Assembly (NCBI GenBank): GCA_018826295.1 | Contig: JAHJZX010000026.1 | Coordinates: 1-64,000 of the forward strand | Reading direction: 5' to 3' | Source: Gammaproteobacteria bacterium | GTDB lineage: Bacteria > Pseudomonadota > Gammaproteobacteria > Enterobacterales > Alteromonadaceae | Length of the DNA stretch: 64,000 bases | Shown here: positions 36,891 through 45,665 of the stretch, in pieces | Numbering within the stretch: position 1 is the stretch's first letter | Layout of the letters: every line of letters starts with the position of its first letter | The notes under the pieces: generated by a model | Told to the model about the DNA's origin: nothing | What the model saw: the letters and a program-made list of their open reading frames with translations, nothing else | The model's database searches: none | Program-made: the position numbers and the translations under genes

Positions 36891-39428
36891 TCAAAATTGA
36901 TATCTGACATCGACACCGACAGTACGTGGCGCATTCAGGCTGGTTAGCGGTGTACCCAGTGCTGCAGCGGCAAAGCCGCCAAGCCCGCCGACAGTGGTAT
37001 TGTCGGTCAGGTTTTTGCCCCAGACTGCCAGTTGCCACTGGTCGTCATGGCTGGCCCAGCTCAGGCGCGCATTAAGGTTTTTGGTATCAGCAAAATAGCC
37101 AGGGATCTGATAAGCAATATCAAGGATATCCGGATCATCTGCTTTGGTATTTTCTTCAAACACATAATCGACATGCAGTTTAAAGGCACCACCGGCCAGG
37201 CGGTAATCCGGTGCCCAGTCTGCGGTCAGAGTGTAAGAATCGGCTGCAGAACTTTTCTCCACGTCGGTGACCAGCTCGCCATCGGCATTGTAAAACTGCT
37301 GCCACTTCGACTCGGTTTTACGATACTCGGTGACCAGGCCCAGCTTAAGCGTGTCGCTGGCTTGCCAGTCCAGTACCAATTCGCCACCGCGGATTTCCTG
37401 ATCGCCGTTAATAACGATTGGAATAGCCACACCGGCATCGGGTGCCTTGCTGTTAACCGAGCGCTGGCGGTTGGTTAAATCCATCTGATAAGCCACCAAC
37501 TGTACGCGCAGGCTTTGCCATAAATCAGCTTTGTAACCGAGCTCAATATTGGCCACTTCCTCCGGCGCAAAGGGATTTTGCGACGACATAGGATCTAAAG
37601 AGTCATAACCACCTGATTTATAACCGGTAGCATATGATAGATACAGCATATTATTGCTGTCTACATTGTAGCGGGCTACGGCGCGGCCGGTCAGTTTGCT
37701 CCAGCTTTTGCTGGCAGTAAGTTCTGGCATCAGCGGGAACAAAAAGTTAGTAATGCCGGGCAACGGCTGGCCGAACGAGCGCTCTTTAATTTCCCAGCTA
37801 AAGTCTTTCTCGTCGCGGCTGTAGCGCAAACCGGCGGTAAAGCCCCACTGTGCGTTTAGTTGATAGTCAAGATCCGAGTACAGACCGTAGGAGGTGAAAT
37901 CGCCGGTGTTGATAATATCTTCACTCCACATCTTACCGCTGTTCGACGGGCCAAATATTTCTGCCACGCCCAAGCCGCCGGCAATAGCGTCGTAAGTTAG
38001 ATCGCCAGTGGCGCCAATGGCAGCGACCAACTGCGGGCTAAACGGCTCAGCGCCGAGCATTTGCAGTAAGCCGGCTACCGAGGGGTCTACCATTGCCATC
38101 ACGCTTAACATGCTGGCCCAGTTCTGCGGGTTCCAGATATGGTCGGCCGGTAAGCCCATCTGGGCAATCATCTCATCCGGTAAGCCATTTTGCTGTAACG
38201 CGCCGATAAGTTGCTGGTTCAGGCTGTCGGTGGTTAAACGGGCTATGGTATCGGCCAGAATATTCAGGCTGGTTTTCTGATAGACATTTTCTTTGCTGTA
38301 GGTCATACCGCCAACAAAGCTAAGCTTGTCGTCGTTGTAGTTCAACTGCAACTCGTTGTAAAAAATATCCGAGTCTTCAAAGTTTATCGTGTCCAGATAA
38401 CGGGTTTTATCGGCCGTGCCGTCGGCGTCATCGCGGCCGGAAACCTGCCACTGGCGTTTGCTGCTGATAAATTTGCCCGACCATTGATCGTTAAAATCGT
38501 GAAATAGTTTGAACGACAGCGCCGTCATATCCCGGGTTTCGTGGCCATCTACTACGTCGTTTTCAATCTTGCGATCGCCCGGGTTCAGGCTATAGGCATA
38601 GGGGCTAACGCCAACGCCCGGCGCATAACCCTGATCAACATCGTCCCAGTCGTAACTTACTTGCAGTTTAGTGGCGTCGCTTACTTGCCACAGCGCCGCT
38701 AAACGGGCCGAGCGGTGATTGACGCTGCCCAGTTCAGTGCCGCGGTAATCCGGGTTAAGGTTGTCAACATAGGCATCGCGCTGATTGCTCATCAGGTTGA
38801 AGCGCAGCGCAAAGTTATCGCTCAGCGCTTTATTGCCCATCAGCTCAAAACGTCGCAGTGCGTAATCGCCCAGCGTGGCTTTTACAAAAGCCTCATCGTC
38901 CAGCCGGGGCGCATTGGGGATCATATTTACCACACCGGCGGCAGCGTTTTTACCAAACAGGGTACCCTGCGGGCCTTTGAGAATTTCAATGCGCTGCATA
39001 TCAGAAAACAGCACACTTTGTGCAGCGCGTGGCAGGTAAAAATCATCAAAGAAAATGGCTACTGACGGGTCGCCACCGGTACTGATATTGCTGCTGGAAA
39101 TACCCCGTACTTCGGCCGAGGCCTGAGCTACCGCTTCTTTGCTGAATTTAAAACCCGGCGTGTAATCGGCAATATCGCCCAACAACACTGAGCTGGTGTC
39201 GGTCAGATCTTCAGCACTGACGCTGTCGATGGCCAGTGGCACATCCATCACGTTTTGCACCCGCTTTTGCGCGGTGACGGTTATGGTTTCAATTTTCGTT
39301 TCGGTCTGTTCTGCGTTGTTATTGTCCTGCGCCAATGCGGTACCCAGCGGGCTGGCCAGCGCCAGACCGATGCACCAGGCTAACGGCTTAGCGCGAAAAC
39401 CTCTTGTACGTTGCTGTTGAGTTGCCAT
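36891..39428 (-). CDS. TonB-dependent outer-membrane receptor
   Basis: The 845-residue protein has a long signal peptide ending GTALAQD and a plug domain opening IETITVTAQKRVQNVMDVPLAI. The plug signatures VFFDDFYLPR-like IAIFFDDFYL and RIEILKGPQGTLFGKNAAAGVVN follow. A 22-strand barrel ends GVDVRYQF with the terminal Phe. The TonB box is the ETITVTA region. The class resembles receptors for unidentified organic substrates more than siderophore receptors. It diverges from a three-gene cytochrome operon across 216 bases, so its substrate may be linked to that oxidation system. Confidence 0.93.
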   Translation of the reverse strand: MATQQQRTRGFRAKPLAWCIGLALASPLGTALAQDNNNAEQTETKIETITVTAQKRVQNVMDVPLAIDSVSAEDLTDTSSVLLGDIADYTPGFKFSKEAVAQASAEVRGISSSNISTGGDPSVAIFFDDFYLPRAAQSVLFSDMQRIEILKGPQGTLFGKNAAAGVVNMIPNAPRLDDEAFVKATLGDYALRRFELMGNKALSDNFALRFNLMSNQRDAYVDNLNPDYRGTELGSVNHRSARLAALWQVSDATKLQVSYDWDDVDQGYAPGVGVSPYAYSLNPGDRKIENDVVDGHETRDMTALSFKLFHDFNDQWSGKFISSKRQWQVSGRDDADGTADKTRYLDTINFEDSDIFYNELQLNYNDDKLSFVGGMTYSKENVYQKTSLNILADTIARLTTDSLNQQLIGALQQNGLPDEMIAQMGLPADHIWNPQNWASMLSVMAMVDPSVAGLLQMLGAEPFSPQLVAAIGATGDLTYDAIAGGLGVAEIFGPSNSGKMWSEDIINTGDFTSYGLYSDLDYQLNAQWGFTAGLRYSRDEKDFSWEIKERSFGQPLPGITNFLFPLMPELTASKSWSKLTGRAVARYNVDSNNMLYLSYATGYKSGGYDSLDPMSSQNPFAPEEVANIELGYKADLWQSLRVQLVAYQMDLTNRQRSVNSKAPDAGVAIPIVINGDQEIRGGELVLDWQASDTLKLGLVTEYRKTESKWQQFYNADGELVTDVEKSSAADSYTLTADWAPDYRLAGGAFKLHVDYVFEENTKADDPDILDIAYQIPGYFADTKNLNARLSWASHDDQWQLAVWGKNLTDNTTVGGLGGFAAAALGTPLTSLNAPRTVGVDVRYQF

Positions 39429-39644
39429 GCTTTTCCCCTGACATTTTTTGTTCTAATTATCTGCAACCCGCTGCCTGGCGCGGTAAGCGCGCAAGCCAGT
39501 TCATACAGCCTGTGCAGTAGTGCTGATAGTAAACCCACTGCGGGCGAAATAAACCGATCTGCACATTTTTGTACACTTTTGCGTTTGAACCTGGCGCCGT
39601 GAAAACGCACTCTAGCGACATTCAGACTGCATCCCGGGTGAACT
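39429..39644. promoter_or_regulatory. Divergent region between TonB receptor and cytochrome operon
   Basis: This 216-base gap must carry both promoters. It includes an AT-rich stretch next to the receptor start and TGTACACTTTTGCG near 39570, with no clear operator palindrome. No ribosome site stronger than CCGGGTGA precedes the cytochrome gene. Confidence 0.35.
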
Positions 39645-40277
39645 ATGAAAGCCATTTTTTCGCTAATGACATTGGTGTTAATAGCATTGCCGCCTATGGC
39701 AGTGCTGCTAAGCGGTAAGGCACAGGCCACCGCCGATATGCCGGCGCAGGCCGCGACCTGTCTGGCTTGCCATGGTGCGCAAACCCGTGCTGCCAGCGGC
39801 GCGCCGCAACTGGCTGGCCAGCAGGCAGCGTATCTGCAAAAGCAATTACAACAATTTCAAAACGGCCAGCGTGGCGCTGATGCCAACGATATTAAAGGCC
39901 AGCAAATGGCCGCTATGGCCGCCTCGCTAAGTGCTGATGACATCAGCCTGCTGGCGCGTTATTTCGCCAGCCAGCAGGCCGATCTGCAACCCAGCCCGGC
40001 TGATGCGGCGCTGCTGGATCAAGGCCGGCGGCACTATATTGGCAGCTGTGGTGCCTGTCACGGTGCTAAAGCCGAGGGTAATGTGGCGTTTAATGCGCCG
40101 GCGCTGCGTATGTTAAGCGCAGACTACATAGCCCTGCAGCTGCAACAGTTTAAAGCCGGCCTGCGCGGTAAGGACAAAGCCGATAAGCCGGGCCGGCAAA
40201 TGGCGCTGTTTAGCCGCAACCTGAGCGAGCAGGATATGCAAGCCGTGGCTGCTTATATCGGGGCCGGCATGCCATGA
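39645..40277 (+). CDS. Diheme c-type cytochrome
   Basis: The 210-residue exported protein has two cytochrome c domains. The first heme site is TCLACH and the second is SCGACH, each with a downstream methionine as likely distal ligand (QQMAAMAA, RQMALF). This is the c553/c4-like duplicated pattern (Cytochrome_CBB3 type). It would transfer electrons in the periplasm. Its stop overlaps the peroxidase start by four bases (ATGA), so the two are cotranslated and probably exchange electrons. Confidence 0.93.
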   Translation: MKAIFSLMTLVLIALPPMAVLLSGKAQATADMPAQAATCLACHGAQTRAASGAPQLAGQQAAYLQKQLQQFQNGQRGADANDIKGQQMAAMAASLSADDISLLARYFASQQADLQPSPADAALLDQGRRHYIGSCGACHGAKAEGNVAFNAPALRMLSADYIALQLQQFKAGLRGKDKADKPGRQMALFSRNLSEQDMQAVAAYIGAGMP

Positions 40278-41434
40278 TGCTGTATGCGTTATTGCTGGCC
40301 ACCAGCCTGAGTGCGGCCGACGGTTTTAACCTGAGCCAAAGCTGCCCGCCCAGTTTTGAGCTGGTTGCGGGTAACCGCTGCAAGCTGGTTAGCCGTTACG
40401 ACATGTATGATTCGCTGCAAAATAAAGGCGTTGGTGGCACCCAAACGGCGTTGCCGGCGCGGCGTGATGGCTTTAGCCCGCAGCAAATCGATTTAGGCCG
40501 CTACTTATTTTTTGATCCGCTGCTGTCGGGTAACCATCAACAGGCCTGTGCCAGTTGCCACCAGCCCGCGCGTGGCTTTGCCGATGGCAAGGCGCTTAGC
40601 AGCGGTGCCAATGGCCAGCTGGGTAACCGCAGTGCGCCCAGTTTATGGAATGTCGGCTTTTTAAAAAAGCTGTTCTGGGATGGCCGCAGTGACACCCTGG
40701 AGCAGCAAGCGCTGATCCCGATGCTGGCCGAACATGAAATGGCCAATACACCGGCAAAATTATTAGCCGATTTGCAGGCCAATAACCATTACCCAGCGCT
40801 GTTTCGCCAGGCATTTAACACTGAGCGTATCGAACTGTCACAGGTGGCTACCGCTTTGACGGCATTTCAAAGTTCGCTGGTGTCGCTAAATAGCCGTTAT
40901 GACCACTATGCCCACGGCTACCATCAGGCGCTGACCGAGCAGGAAATCAAGGGCATGAATGTGTTCCGCTCTTTTGTCGCCCGCTGCGCTGAGTGCCACA
41001 CGCCACCTTTGTTCACTAATCAGCAGATAGCCGTAATTGGTACGCCGGAACCGGACGGCATGCCATTTGACGCCGGTGCCGGCGCCAAACCGGGCTGGGA
41101 AAAATTACGTGGTGGCTTTAAGGTGCCAACGCTTAGAAATATTGCCCTGACCGCACCCTATATGCACTCGGGCCGTTTTGCCACGCTGGAAGAAGCCACC
41201 GAGTTTTACAGCAAAGGCCGTGGCCATGCAGTGCCCAAAGGTGAAGATCTATTACTGCACTGGCATATCTGGGAGCCGAAACTGACAGCCGAAGAAGTGC
41301 AGCAAATTACTGCCTTTCTTGGCAGTTTGACCGACGAGAGCCTGCTACCGCAAACGCCAAAGCGGTTGCCGTCTGGCCTGGCATTACCAACAGAAATAAC
41401 CACCAACAGCCAAACTTCAGGAGCGACAGAATGA
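40274..41434 (+). CDS. MauG/cytochrome c peroxidase-like diheme protein
   Basis: The 386-residue exported protein carries two CxxCH sites (ACASCH and RCAECH). It also has the conserved blocks GRYLFFDPLLSG, FWDGRSDTLEQQ, RGGFKVPTLRNIALTAPYMHSG and FLGSLT. This is the CCP/MauG layout. Members either reduce peroxide or, as MauG, oxidise protein residues through high-valent iron. It overlaps both neighbours by ATGA, in a three-gene operon with a diheme cytochrome and a beta-helix cytochrome. Partner-specific oxidation is possible. Confidence 0.93.
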   Translation: MMLYALLLATSLSAADGFNLSQSCPPSFELVAGNRCKLVSRYDMYDSLQNKGVGGTQTALPARRDGFSPQQIDLGRYLFFDPLLSGNHQQACASCHQPARGFADGKALSSGANGQLGNRSAPSLWNVGFLKKLFWDGRSDTLEQQALIPMLAEHEMANTPAKLLADLQANNHYPALFRQAFNTERIELSQVATALTAFQSSLVSLNSRYDHYAHGYHQALTEQEIKGMNVFRSFVARCAECHTPPLFTNQQIAVIGTPEPDGMPFDAGAGAKPGWEKLRGGFKVPTLRNIALTAPYMHSGRFATLEEATEFYSKGRGHAVPKGEDLLLHWHIWEPKLTAEEVQQITAFLGSLTDESLLPQTPKRLPSGLALPTEITTNSQTSGATE

Positions 41435-42924
41435 AAAAAACCACTATAGCGCTGGCGCTGCTACTGCCGGTTGCCTTTTTTACCGGCCAGTATTTTAGCG
41501 GCCCGGCCATGCAGGCGCCCAGCCTGACGGCCGACGTCAGCTTTAGCGGCGGTGCAGCAGCATCGGCTAATGCAAAAAAATCGGTGATTGACCATGGCGC
41601 AGTCGGCCAGGTACATCAGGTAAAACCGGGACAGCTGATTATGGACGCGGTAAAAGCGGCGCAGCCGGGCGATGTAATTCAGGTATTTCCCGGTGACTAT
41701 GTCGAAACCGTGTATATCGATAAAGACAATATCCGCTTAAGCGGCGTGATTATTGATGGCAAACGGCCCAGGTTATATGGTGAGGAGCGGCTGAATGACG
41801 CTATTTTGTATTCCGGCAATAATATCCTGATTGAGAATTTCCTGATCACCAAATACAAAGGCAACGGCATTATGGGCCAGGCCGGTAACAACTTTGAGAT
41901 CCGCCACAATATTATTGAAGATACCGGCGTATACGGCATATTCCCGCAGCTGGGTATTAATGGCCTGGTTGAGCATAATGTGATTTCTGGCATTGAAGAT
42001 GCCGCTATCTATGTTGGTATGAGCGACCATATTCATGTGGCCAATAACGAAGTGTTCGACAGCGTGGCCGGTATTGAAATTGAAAACAGCCGCCATGCAG
42101 TAGTTGAGAACAACTTTGTGCACAATAACACCGGCGGTATTCTGGCCTTTGTTACACCTGGCCTGCCAATTAAAGATACCGTTGATGTAATTATCCGCAA
42201 TAACTGGATCAGCAATAACAATACTGCCAACTTTGGCGCGCCGGGCTCAATGGTCGCTGGCATTCCGGCCGGTACCGGCATCCTGATCATGGCGGCCGAT
42301 GAAGTGATCATTGAAGATAACATTATTATCGGCAATAAAACCGCCGGTATCATTATCACTGACCATCAGAATGCGCCTAATACCACGCTGGACCCGGAGT
42401 CAGACCCAACGCCGGATAAGGTAATGATTTTAAATAACCTGATGTACAACAACGGCTACGACACTATTGCTGAAGCCAAGGTGCTGCTGGCGACGGAGTT
42501 TAAGCAGGGCCAGCCGGATATTATCCGTGTTGGTAACAGCAATGGCAGCTGTATTAATAACCCGCAGCAATATATCACTGTAGGCGTCAGTAAATGGCCG
42601 GCCTGTAGCTTTACCAATACTGACAGTGTAGTTAACTATCTGCTGGAGGAGCCCGCTGCACCGCGCACTGTGGCCGCCGATGAAAAGGGCAAGTATGTTT
42701 ATCTGGGCGTTTGTACCGGCTGTCATGCCTACACTGGCCGTTTAATTGGCCCGCCGGTACAGGTTATTCAAAGCCTGTATATGGATGAGCCACAAGCGCT
42801 GGCTGACTATATTTTGAACCCGATGAAAAAGCGTGACGATTATCCGGCCATGCCGAAACAGGATTACCTGGATGCCGAAACCCGCTTAGCCGTAGCCGAA
42901 TATATGCTAAAGGTAGGGAATTAA
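41431..42924 (+). CDS. Parallel beta-helix protein with C-terminal cytochrome c domain
   Basis: The 497-residue exported protein begins with a signal anchor (ALALLLPVAFFTG). About residues 65-340 are a right-handed parallel beta-helix, with ladders such as ILIENFLITKYKGNG, FEIRHNIIEDTGVYG and VIIEDNIIIGNKTAGI in NosD/carbohydrate-binding style. A C-terminal cytochrome c domain has heme site VCTGCH and distal Met in YPAMPKQ. Fusion of these two modules is uncommon. Its start overlaps the peroxidase stop (ATGA). A role presenting a substrate to the redox enzymes is inferred. Confidence 0.88.
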   Translation: MKKTTIALALLLPVAFFTGQYFSGPAMQAPSLTADVSFSGGAAASANAKKSVIDHGAVGQVHQVKPGQLIMDAVKAAQPGDVIQVFPGDYVETVYIDKDNIRLSGVIIDGKRPRLYGEERLNDAILYSGNNILIENFLITKYKGNGIMGQAGNNFEIRHNIIEDTGVYGIFPQLGINGLVEHNVISGIEDAAIYVGMSDHIHVANNEVFDSVAGIEIENSRHAVVENNFVHNNTGGILAFVTPGLPIKDTVDVIIRNNWISNNNTANFGAPGSMVAGIPAGTGILIMAADEVIIEDNIIIGNKTAGIIITDHQNAPNTTLDPESDPTPDKVMILNNLMYNNGYDTIAEAKVLLATEFKQGQPDIIRVGNSNGSCINNPQQYITVGVSKWPACSFTNTDSVVNYLLEEPAAPRTVAADEKGKYVYLGVCTGCHAYTGRLIGPPVQVIQSLYMDEPQALADYILNPMKKRDDYPAMPKQDYLDAETRLAVAEYMLKVGN

Positions 42925-42933
42925 GCCGATATT

Positions 42934-42961
42934 GCAGCAACAGCATAACAGCTGTTGCTGC
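42934..42961. terminator. Hairpin between convergent cytochrome operon and VOC gene
   Basis: GCAGCAACAGC (42934-42944) and GCTGTTGCTGC (42951-42961) form a perfect 11-base stem with a six-base loop between the two stop codons. No T-tract follows, so it may be a bidirectional, weakly terminating structure. Confidence 0.55.
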
Positions 42962-42965
42962 ATGC

Positions 42966-43337
42966 TTACCTATGCTGGTCCAGCATAATCTGATTACCGT
43001 CCGGATCTTCCAGTACGATATGCGCCGGGCCAGTGCTGCTCTCATCAGCGCTTTGCAGCAAGGTAATGCCCTGCGCCAGTAAATGCTGTTGAATCGTGCG
43101 TACATCAGTAAACTCGGCCAGGTTTTGCGCGTTTTGATCCCAACCCGGGTTAAAGGTCAGGATATTTTTCTCAAACATACCCTGAAATAAACCAATAATA
43201 GTGTCGCCGTTTTTTAAAATCAGCCAGCCCTGGCTTTGCTCGCCGCCCATGGTAGTAAAGCCGAGTTTTTCATAAAAGGCTTTTGAGGCGGCAATATCTT
43301 TTACTGCTAAGCTGACCGAAAATGCTCCCAGTTCCAT
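42966..43337 (-). CDS. VOC-family (glyoxalase/bleomycin-resistance fold) protein
   Basis: The 123-residue protein shows the paired beta-alpha-beta-beta-beta units of the VOC superfamily. It starts [26 protein letters not shown] and ends [19 protein letters not shown], which carries the metal-ligand-type Glu/His positions. The family includes dioxygenases, isomerases and resistance proteins; the substrate is unknown. Two bases separate it from the upstream small lipoprotein gene, so they are probably cotranscribed. Confidence 0.9.
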   Translation of the reverse strand: MELGAFSVSLAVKDIAASKAFYEKLGFTTMGGEQSQGWLILKNGDTIIGLFQGMFEKNILTFNPGWDQNAQNLAEFTDVRTIQQHLLAQGITLLQSADESSTGPAHIVLEDPDGNQIMLDQHR

Positions 43338-43339
43338 CT

Positions 43340-43561
43340 TTATTGCTCCTTGCTGTTGTGCGTTTCACCTTTTAGCGCCTGCTGGCGCTGCCGTTCATAT
43401 TCTTCGTAGCTCATATCCATGCTACGCATACACCTGTCGTACTCTGCCGGCGGCGCCTGCAGGCATTCATTGCGTTTATTGCGCTGTAAGTCCTGATAAA
43501 CGGCTTTATTGCTGCAAGCTGTCAGGCACAGCAACAGACAAAGGGTAAGGGTAGTTTTCAT
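43340..43561 (-). CDS. Small lipoprotein
   Basis: The 73-residue protein has a clear lipobox (LLCLTAC, Cys at 16). A charged helical tail with two cysteines ([13 protein letters not shown]) and Tyr/Glu/Gln-rich helix [12 protein letters not shown] follows. No family is certain. The gene lies two bases upstream of the VOC gene on the same strand and is preceded by a GGAGG-like site. Confidence 0.75.
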   Translation of the reverse strand: MKTTLTLCLLLCLTACSNKAVYQDLQRNKRNECLQAPPAEYDRCMRSMDMSYEEYERQRQQALKGETHNSKEQ

Positions 43562-43585
43562 TGCGCCTCCGTTAACGCTGCAAGT

Positions 43586-44149
43586 CTAGCCGCGGTTATA
43601 GGCTTCTGCCAGCCAGTGTTTTACGCTGTCGTCGATATCGGCCGCTGTGCTAAGGCGAATACGGTGGCTGCACATGGCATTAAAACTACCCGAGGCTTCC
43701 AGTTTACCGGCCGGTTCAACGTCTTTTAAATTAAGGCCTAAATCCAGCCGGGTTGCAGTAGAGGGTTGCAGCAGGGCAAATTGTTTATTACGCCGCAGGC
43801 TGACATAGGCTTTTTTCGGGCTAAGCTCAATGTCCGGGCCTAAGCTTTGCACATAACTTATCAGCTGGTCATACAGTGGTTTTAACGCCGCTTTAGCGCC
43901 GCCGTATTGCGCTGCCAGCAGATCTTCTGCTGCAGGTTCACCGCCAGCGGCAGCCTGTTTGGCGCGATGGGCGATCAGGTTGGCATTACCATGGCCAATG
44001 CCAAATTCGCTTTTTAGCCAGTTCACCAGTTCACTGTGTTTGGCAAAATTCTGCTTACCGGCCAGCTCAAGCCACTGTGCCTGGCTTTTGCCACTGCTTT
44101 GCTCCAGATTACGCCACTGGCTTTGCTCTGCTGCTGTTACATCGCTCAT
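43586..44149 (-). CDS. DUF4287/DUF5655 domain protein
   Basis: The 187-residue protein has an N-terminal DUF4287 domain (QWRNLEQSSGKSQAQWLELAG, with HSELVNWLKSEFGIGHGNANLI). The C-terminal DUF5655 domain has ELSPKKAYVSLRRNKQFALL and STAADIDDSVKHWLAEAY. Both domains are common in small stand-alone bacterial proteins with predicted nucleic-acid or transport links that remain untested. It belongs to a run of small, same-strand genes between 42.9 and 46.1 kb. Confidence 0.88.
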   Translation of the reverse strand: MSDVTAAEQSQWRNLEQSSGKSQAQWLELAGKQNFAKHSELVNWLKSEFGIGHGNANLIAHRAKQAAAGGEPAAEDLLAAQYGGAKAALKPLYDQLISYVQSLGPDIELSPKKAYVSLRRNKQFALLQPSTATRLDLGLNLKDVEPAGKLEASGSFNAMCSHRIRLSTAADIDDSVKHWLAEAYNRG

Positions 44150-44163
44150 ATCGTTCTCCTAAC

Positions 44164-44676
44164 TTACAATGGCCAATGCTCGGCGCGGGTGCGTTTGGGT
44201 AACATAAAACCCAGTTTGCTAAACAGCGCATACATAATGCGGGTGCCCAGTGTCGGCCGGCCGGTTTCTACCACAGCTTTTAATGTGTTTAAAATCATCG
44301 TACTGCCGCCTTGCATATCTTTAGCGGTGCGGCTGCCAAGCGGCAGGTTATCGACGATTAAACTGACCTCGACGCCGTGATCCAATTGCTTTAACTGATA
44401 AGTTACCGTGCATTCGGGATCGTCGTACTGGGTAAAACGAAAGGTATGTACAAAGCGGTGCGGCGGTTCAAACTCGACTACCTTGCCAATTACCAGCACA
44501 TTGCGGCCATCGCCGGTGCGCATTTGCAGGCTGGCACCCGGTACCAGGGCCTGGGTATGCAGCCAGGCGTTAAACACCGCAGCTTGTGGTTCGTCACTTT
44601 TGGTCAGTTCGCGCCAGATGGTTTCCAGCGTGCCGTTAATAACAATTTTTGATACTAACCTGTTGCTATCAGTCAT
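44164..44676 (-). CDS. SRPBCC/AHSA1-like protein
   Basis: The 170-residue protein shows the Activator-of-Hsp90 / SRPBCC fold: LVSKIVINGTLETIWRELT at the start, then VEFEPPHRFVHTFRFTQYDDPECTVTYQL. Such proteins bind hydrophobic ligands and are commonly encoded directly after an ArsR-type regulator. Its start overlaps the stop of the regulator gene by four bases, so the two form a coupled pair. Ligand unknown. Confidence 0.88.
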   Translation of the reverse strand: MTDSNRLVSKIVINGTLETIWRELTKSDEPQAAVFNAWLHTQALVPGASLQMRTGDGRNVLVIGKVVEFEPPHRFVHTFRFTQYDDPECTVTYQLKQLDHGVEVSLIVDNLPLGSRTAKDMQGGSTMILNTLKAVVETGRPTLGTRIMYALFSKLGFMLPKRTRAEHWPL

Positions 44677-45038
44677 ACCTTATCCTTTGTTTTGGTTGTT
44701 ATTTTTGCCGGCACTGCCTGGTTTTCTACCGCGTATTTCAACCGGGTAAGCTGGCTGGCCCAAAAGTCGCGGTACTGCTCGCTCCAGCGCTCGTGGATCA
44801 ACTGTAACGGTACCGCATTTAAATACAGCGGCCGTTCGCGCCCCTGCTTGTGGGCAATGACCAGATCGGCATCCAGCAGGACTTGCAAATGCTTCATCAG
44901 GCCAATACGGCTGATATCGAATTCACTGAGCAACTGGCTTAGCGTGCAGCCGGGCCGGGCCGCAATCAGATCCATTAACTGACGTCGGCTGCTGTTTGCC
45001 AGCGCCAGAAACACCGTATCAAGTTGTTGCTCGTTCAC
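44673..45038 (-). CDS. ArsR-family winged-helix regulator
   Basis: The 121-residue protein starts MNEQQLDTVFLALANSSRRQLMDLIAARPGCTLSQLL. A DNA-recognition helix follows (SRIGLMKHLQVLLDADLVIAHKQGRERPLYLN), the ArsR wing pattern. It lacks the CVC metal site of metal-sensing ArsR proteins and so probably belongs to the non-metal subgroup that pairs with SRPBCC proteins. A perfect inverted repeat at 45067-45082, 29 bases upstream, is a good operator for autoregulation. Confidence 0.92.
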   Translation of the reverse strand: MNEQQLDTVFLALANSSRRQLMDLIAARPGCTLSQLLSEFDISRIGLMKHLQVLLDADLVIAHKQGRERPLYLNAVPLQLIHERWSEQYRDFWASQLTRLKYAVENQAVPAKITTKTKDKV

Positions 45039-45066
45039 AGCATCTCCAACGCAGCAGTTTAAATGA

Positions 45067-45082
45067 GTAACCTAATGGTTAC
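45067..45082. promoter_or_regulatory. ArsR operator candidate GTAACC-taat-GGTTAC
   Basis: GTAACC and GGTTAC are exact inverted arms with a four-base spacer, located just ahead of the ArsR gene start. The flanking CCTATTAG partly repeats the same pattern. The position suits repression of the ArsR-SRPBCC pair. Confidence 0.6.
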
Positions 45083-45266
45083 CTATTAGATTGAAACTGT
45101 CAAGTACGACCAGTGATAGCCAGAATGCAGGGACGAAATGGTTTATACCGGGCTACAGCCGCAATTCAATGCGGCGGCCAATTCTGCCAGGTAGCTGTTA
45201 CCAAGCTATATAAAACGCTGGGGAAGCTAGTACGGTTGCAGATTGTGCAGGGTAGTGTATCTATTT
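45083..45266. other. Intergenic stretch without a recognised gene
   Basis: Short open frames here have no ribosome site or plausible composition. The region lies upstream of the ArsR pair and downstream of the membrane protein gene. Nothing beyond the ArsR operator at its left edge could be supported. Confidence 0.5.
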
Positions 45267-45659
45267 CTATGCCAGAGTCGCGTAAAGCAAGGTAACGGCA
45301 AGCGGCAATGACAGCACAGCAAACAGCCATACCCTTGTGGTGAGTGGCGGCAGTACCGATTGGGCAAAACGTTGGTGCCAACGCCACGGTACCAGCAGCA
45401 AAACTATGCTGGTAGTAATAATCAGCCAGCCAAATAGCATAAACGCCGTTGAAAAACGCATGTCTGGCGCAGCTATTACCAGTGCGGCACCAACAATAAG
45501 CCGCAGGCCTACTTCGCTGTAATGCGCCCTGGCAGAGCTGGCAAAGCCGTGCAAAAAGCGCACTGCCAGCCGTGGATTAACTAGCGAAACCGCTGCCAGG
45601 CCGAGCAGAAATAGCGCTGCCAGAATAACAATCGCCAGGGCGGTTTGTTCTGCTTGCAT
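45267..45659 (-). CDS. Small four-helix membrane protein
   Basis: The 130-residue protein has four hydrophobic segments (ALAIVILAALFLLGLAAVSLV; VGLRLIVGAALVIAA; MLFGWLIITTSIVLLLVPW; VWLFAVLSLPLAVTLLYATLA, each given in part). A Arg/His-rich loop (RFLHGFASSARAHYSEVGLR) separates the first two. It looks like a small integral membrane protein of unknown function. It follows the DUF5655 gene by six bases and is likely cotranscribed with it. Confidence 0.7.
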   Translation of the reverse strand: MQAEQTALAIVILAALFLLGLAAVSLVNPRLAVRFLHGFASSARAHYSEVGLRLIVGAALVIAAPDMRFSTAFMLFGWLIITTSIVLLLVPWRWHQRFAQSVLPPLTTRVWLFAVLSLPLAVTLLYATLA

Positions 45660-45665
45660 AGGCTG

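Noticed and set aside
36692..36934. An 80-codon frame upstream of the second DUF3019 gene
   Set aside because: It overlaps the TonB receptor end in another frame, has no credible ribosome site, and its alanine-rich product looks like out-of-frame translation.
45113..45295. A 60-codon plus-strand frame between the ArsR and membrane-protein genes
   Set aside because: It overlaps the end of the membrane protein gene, has no ribosome site, and its product has no plausible features.
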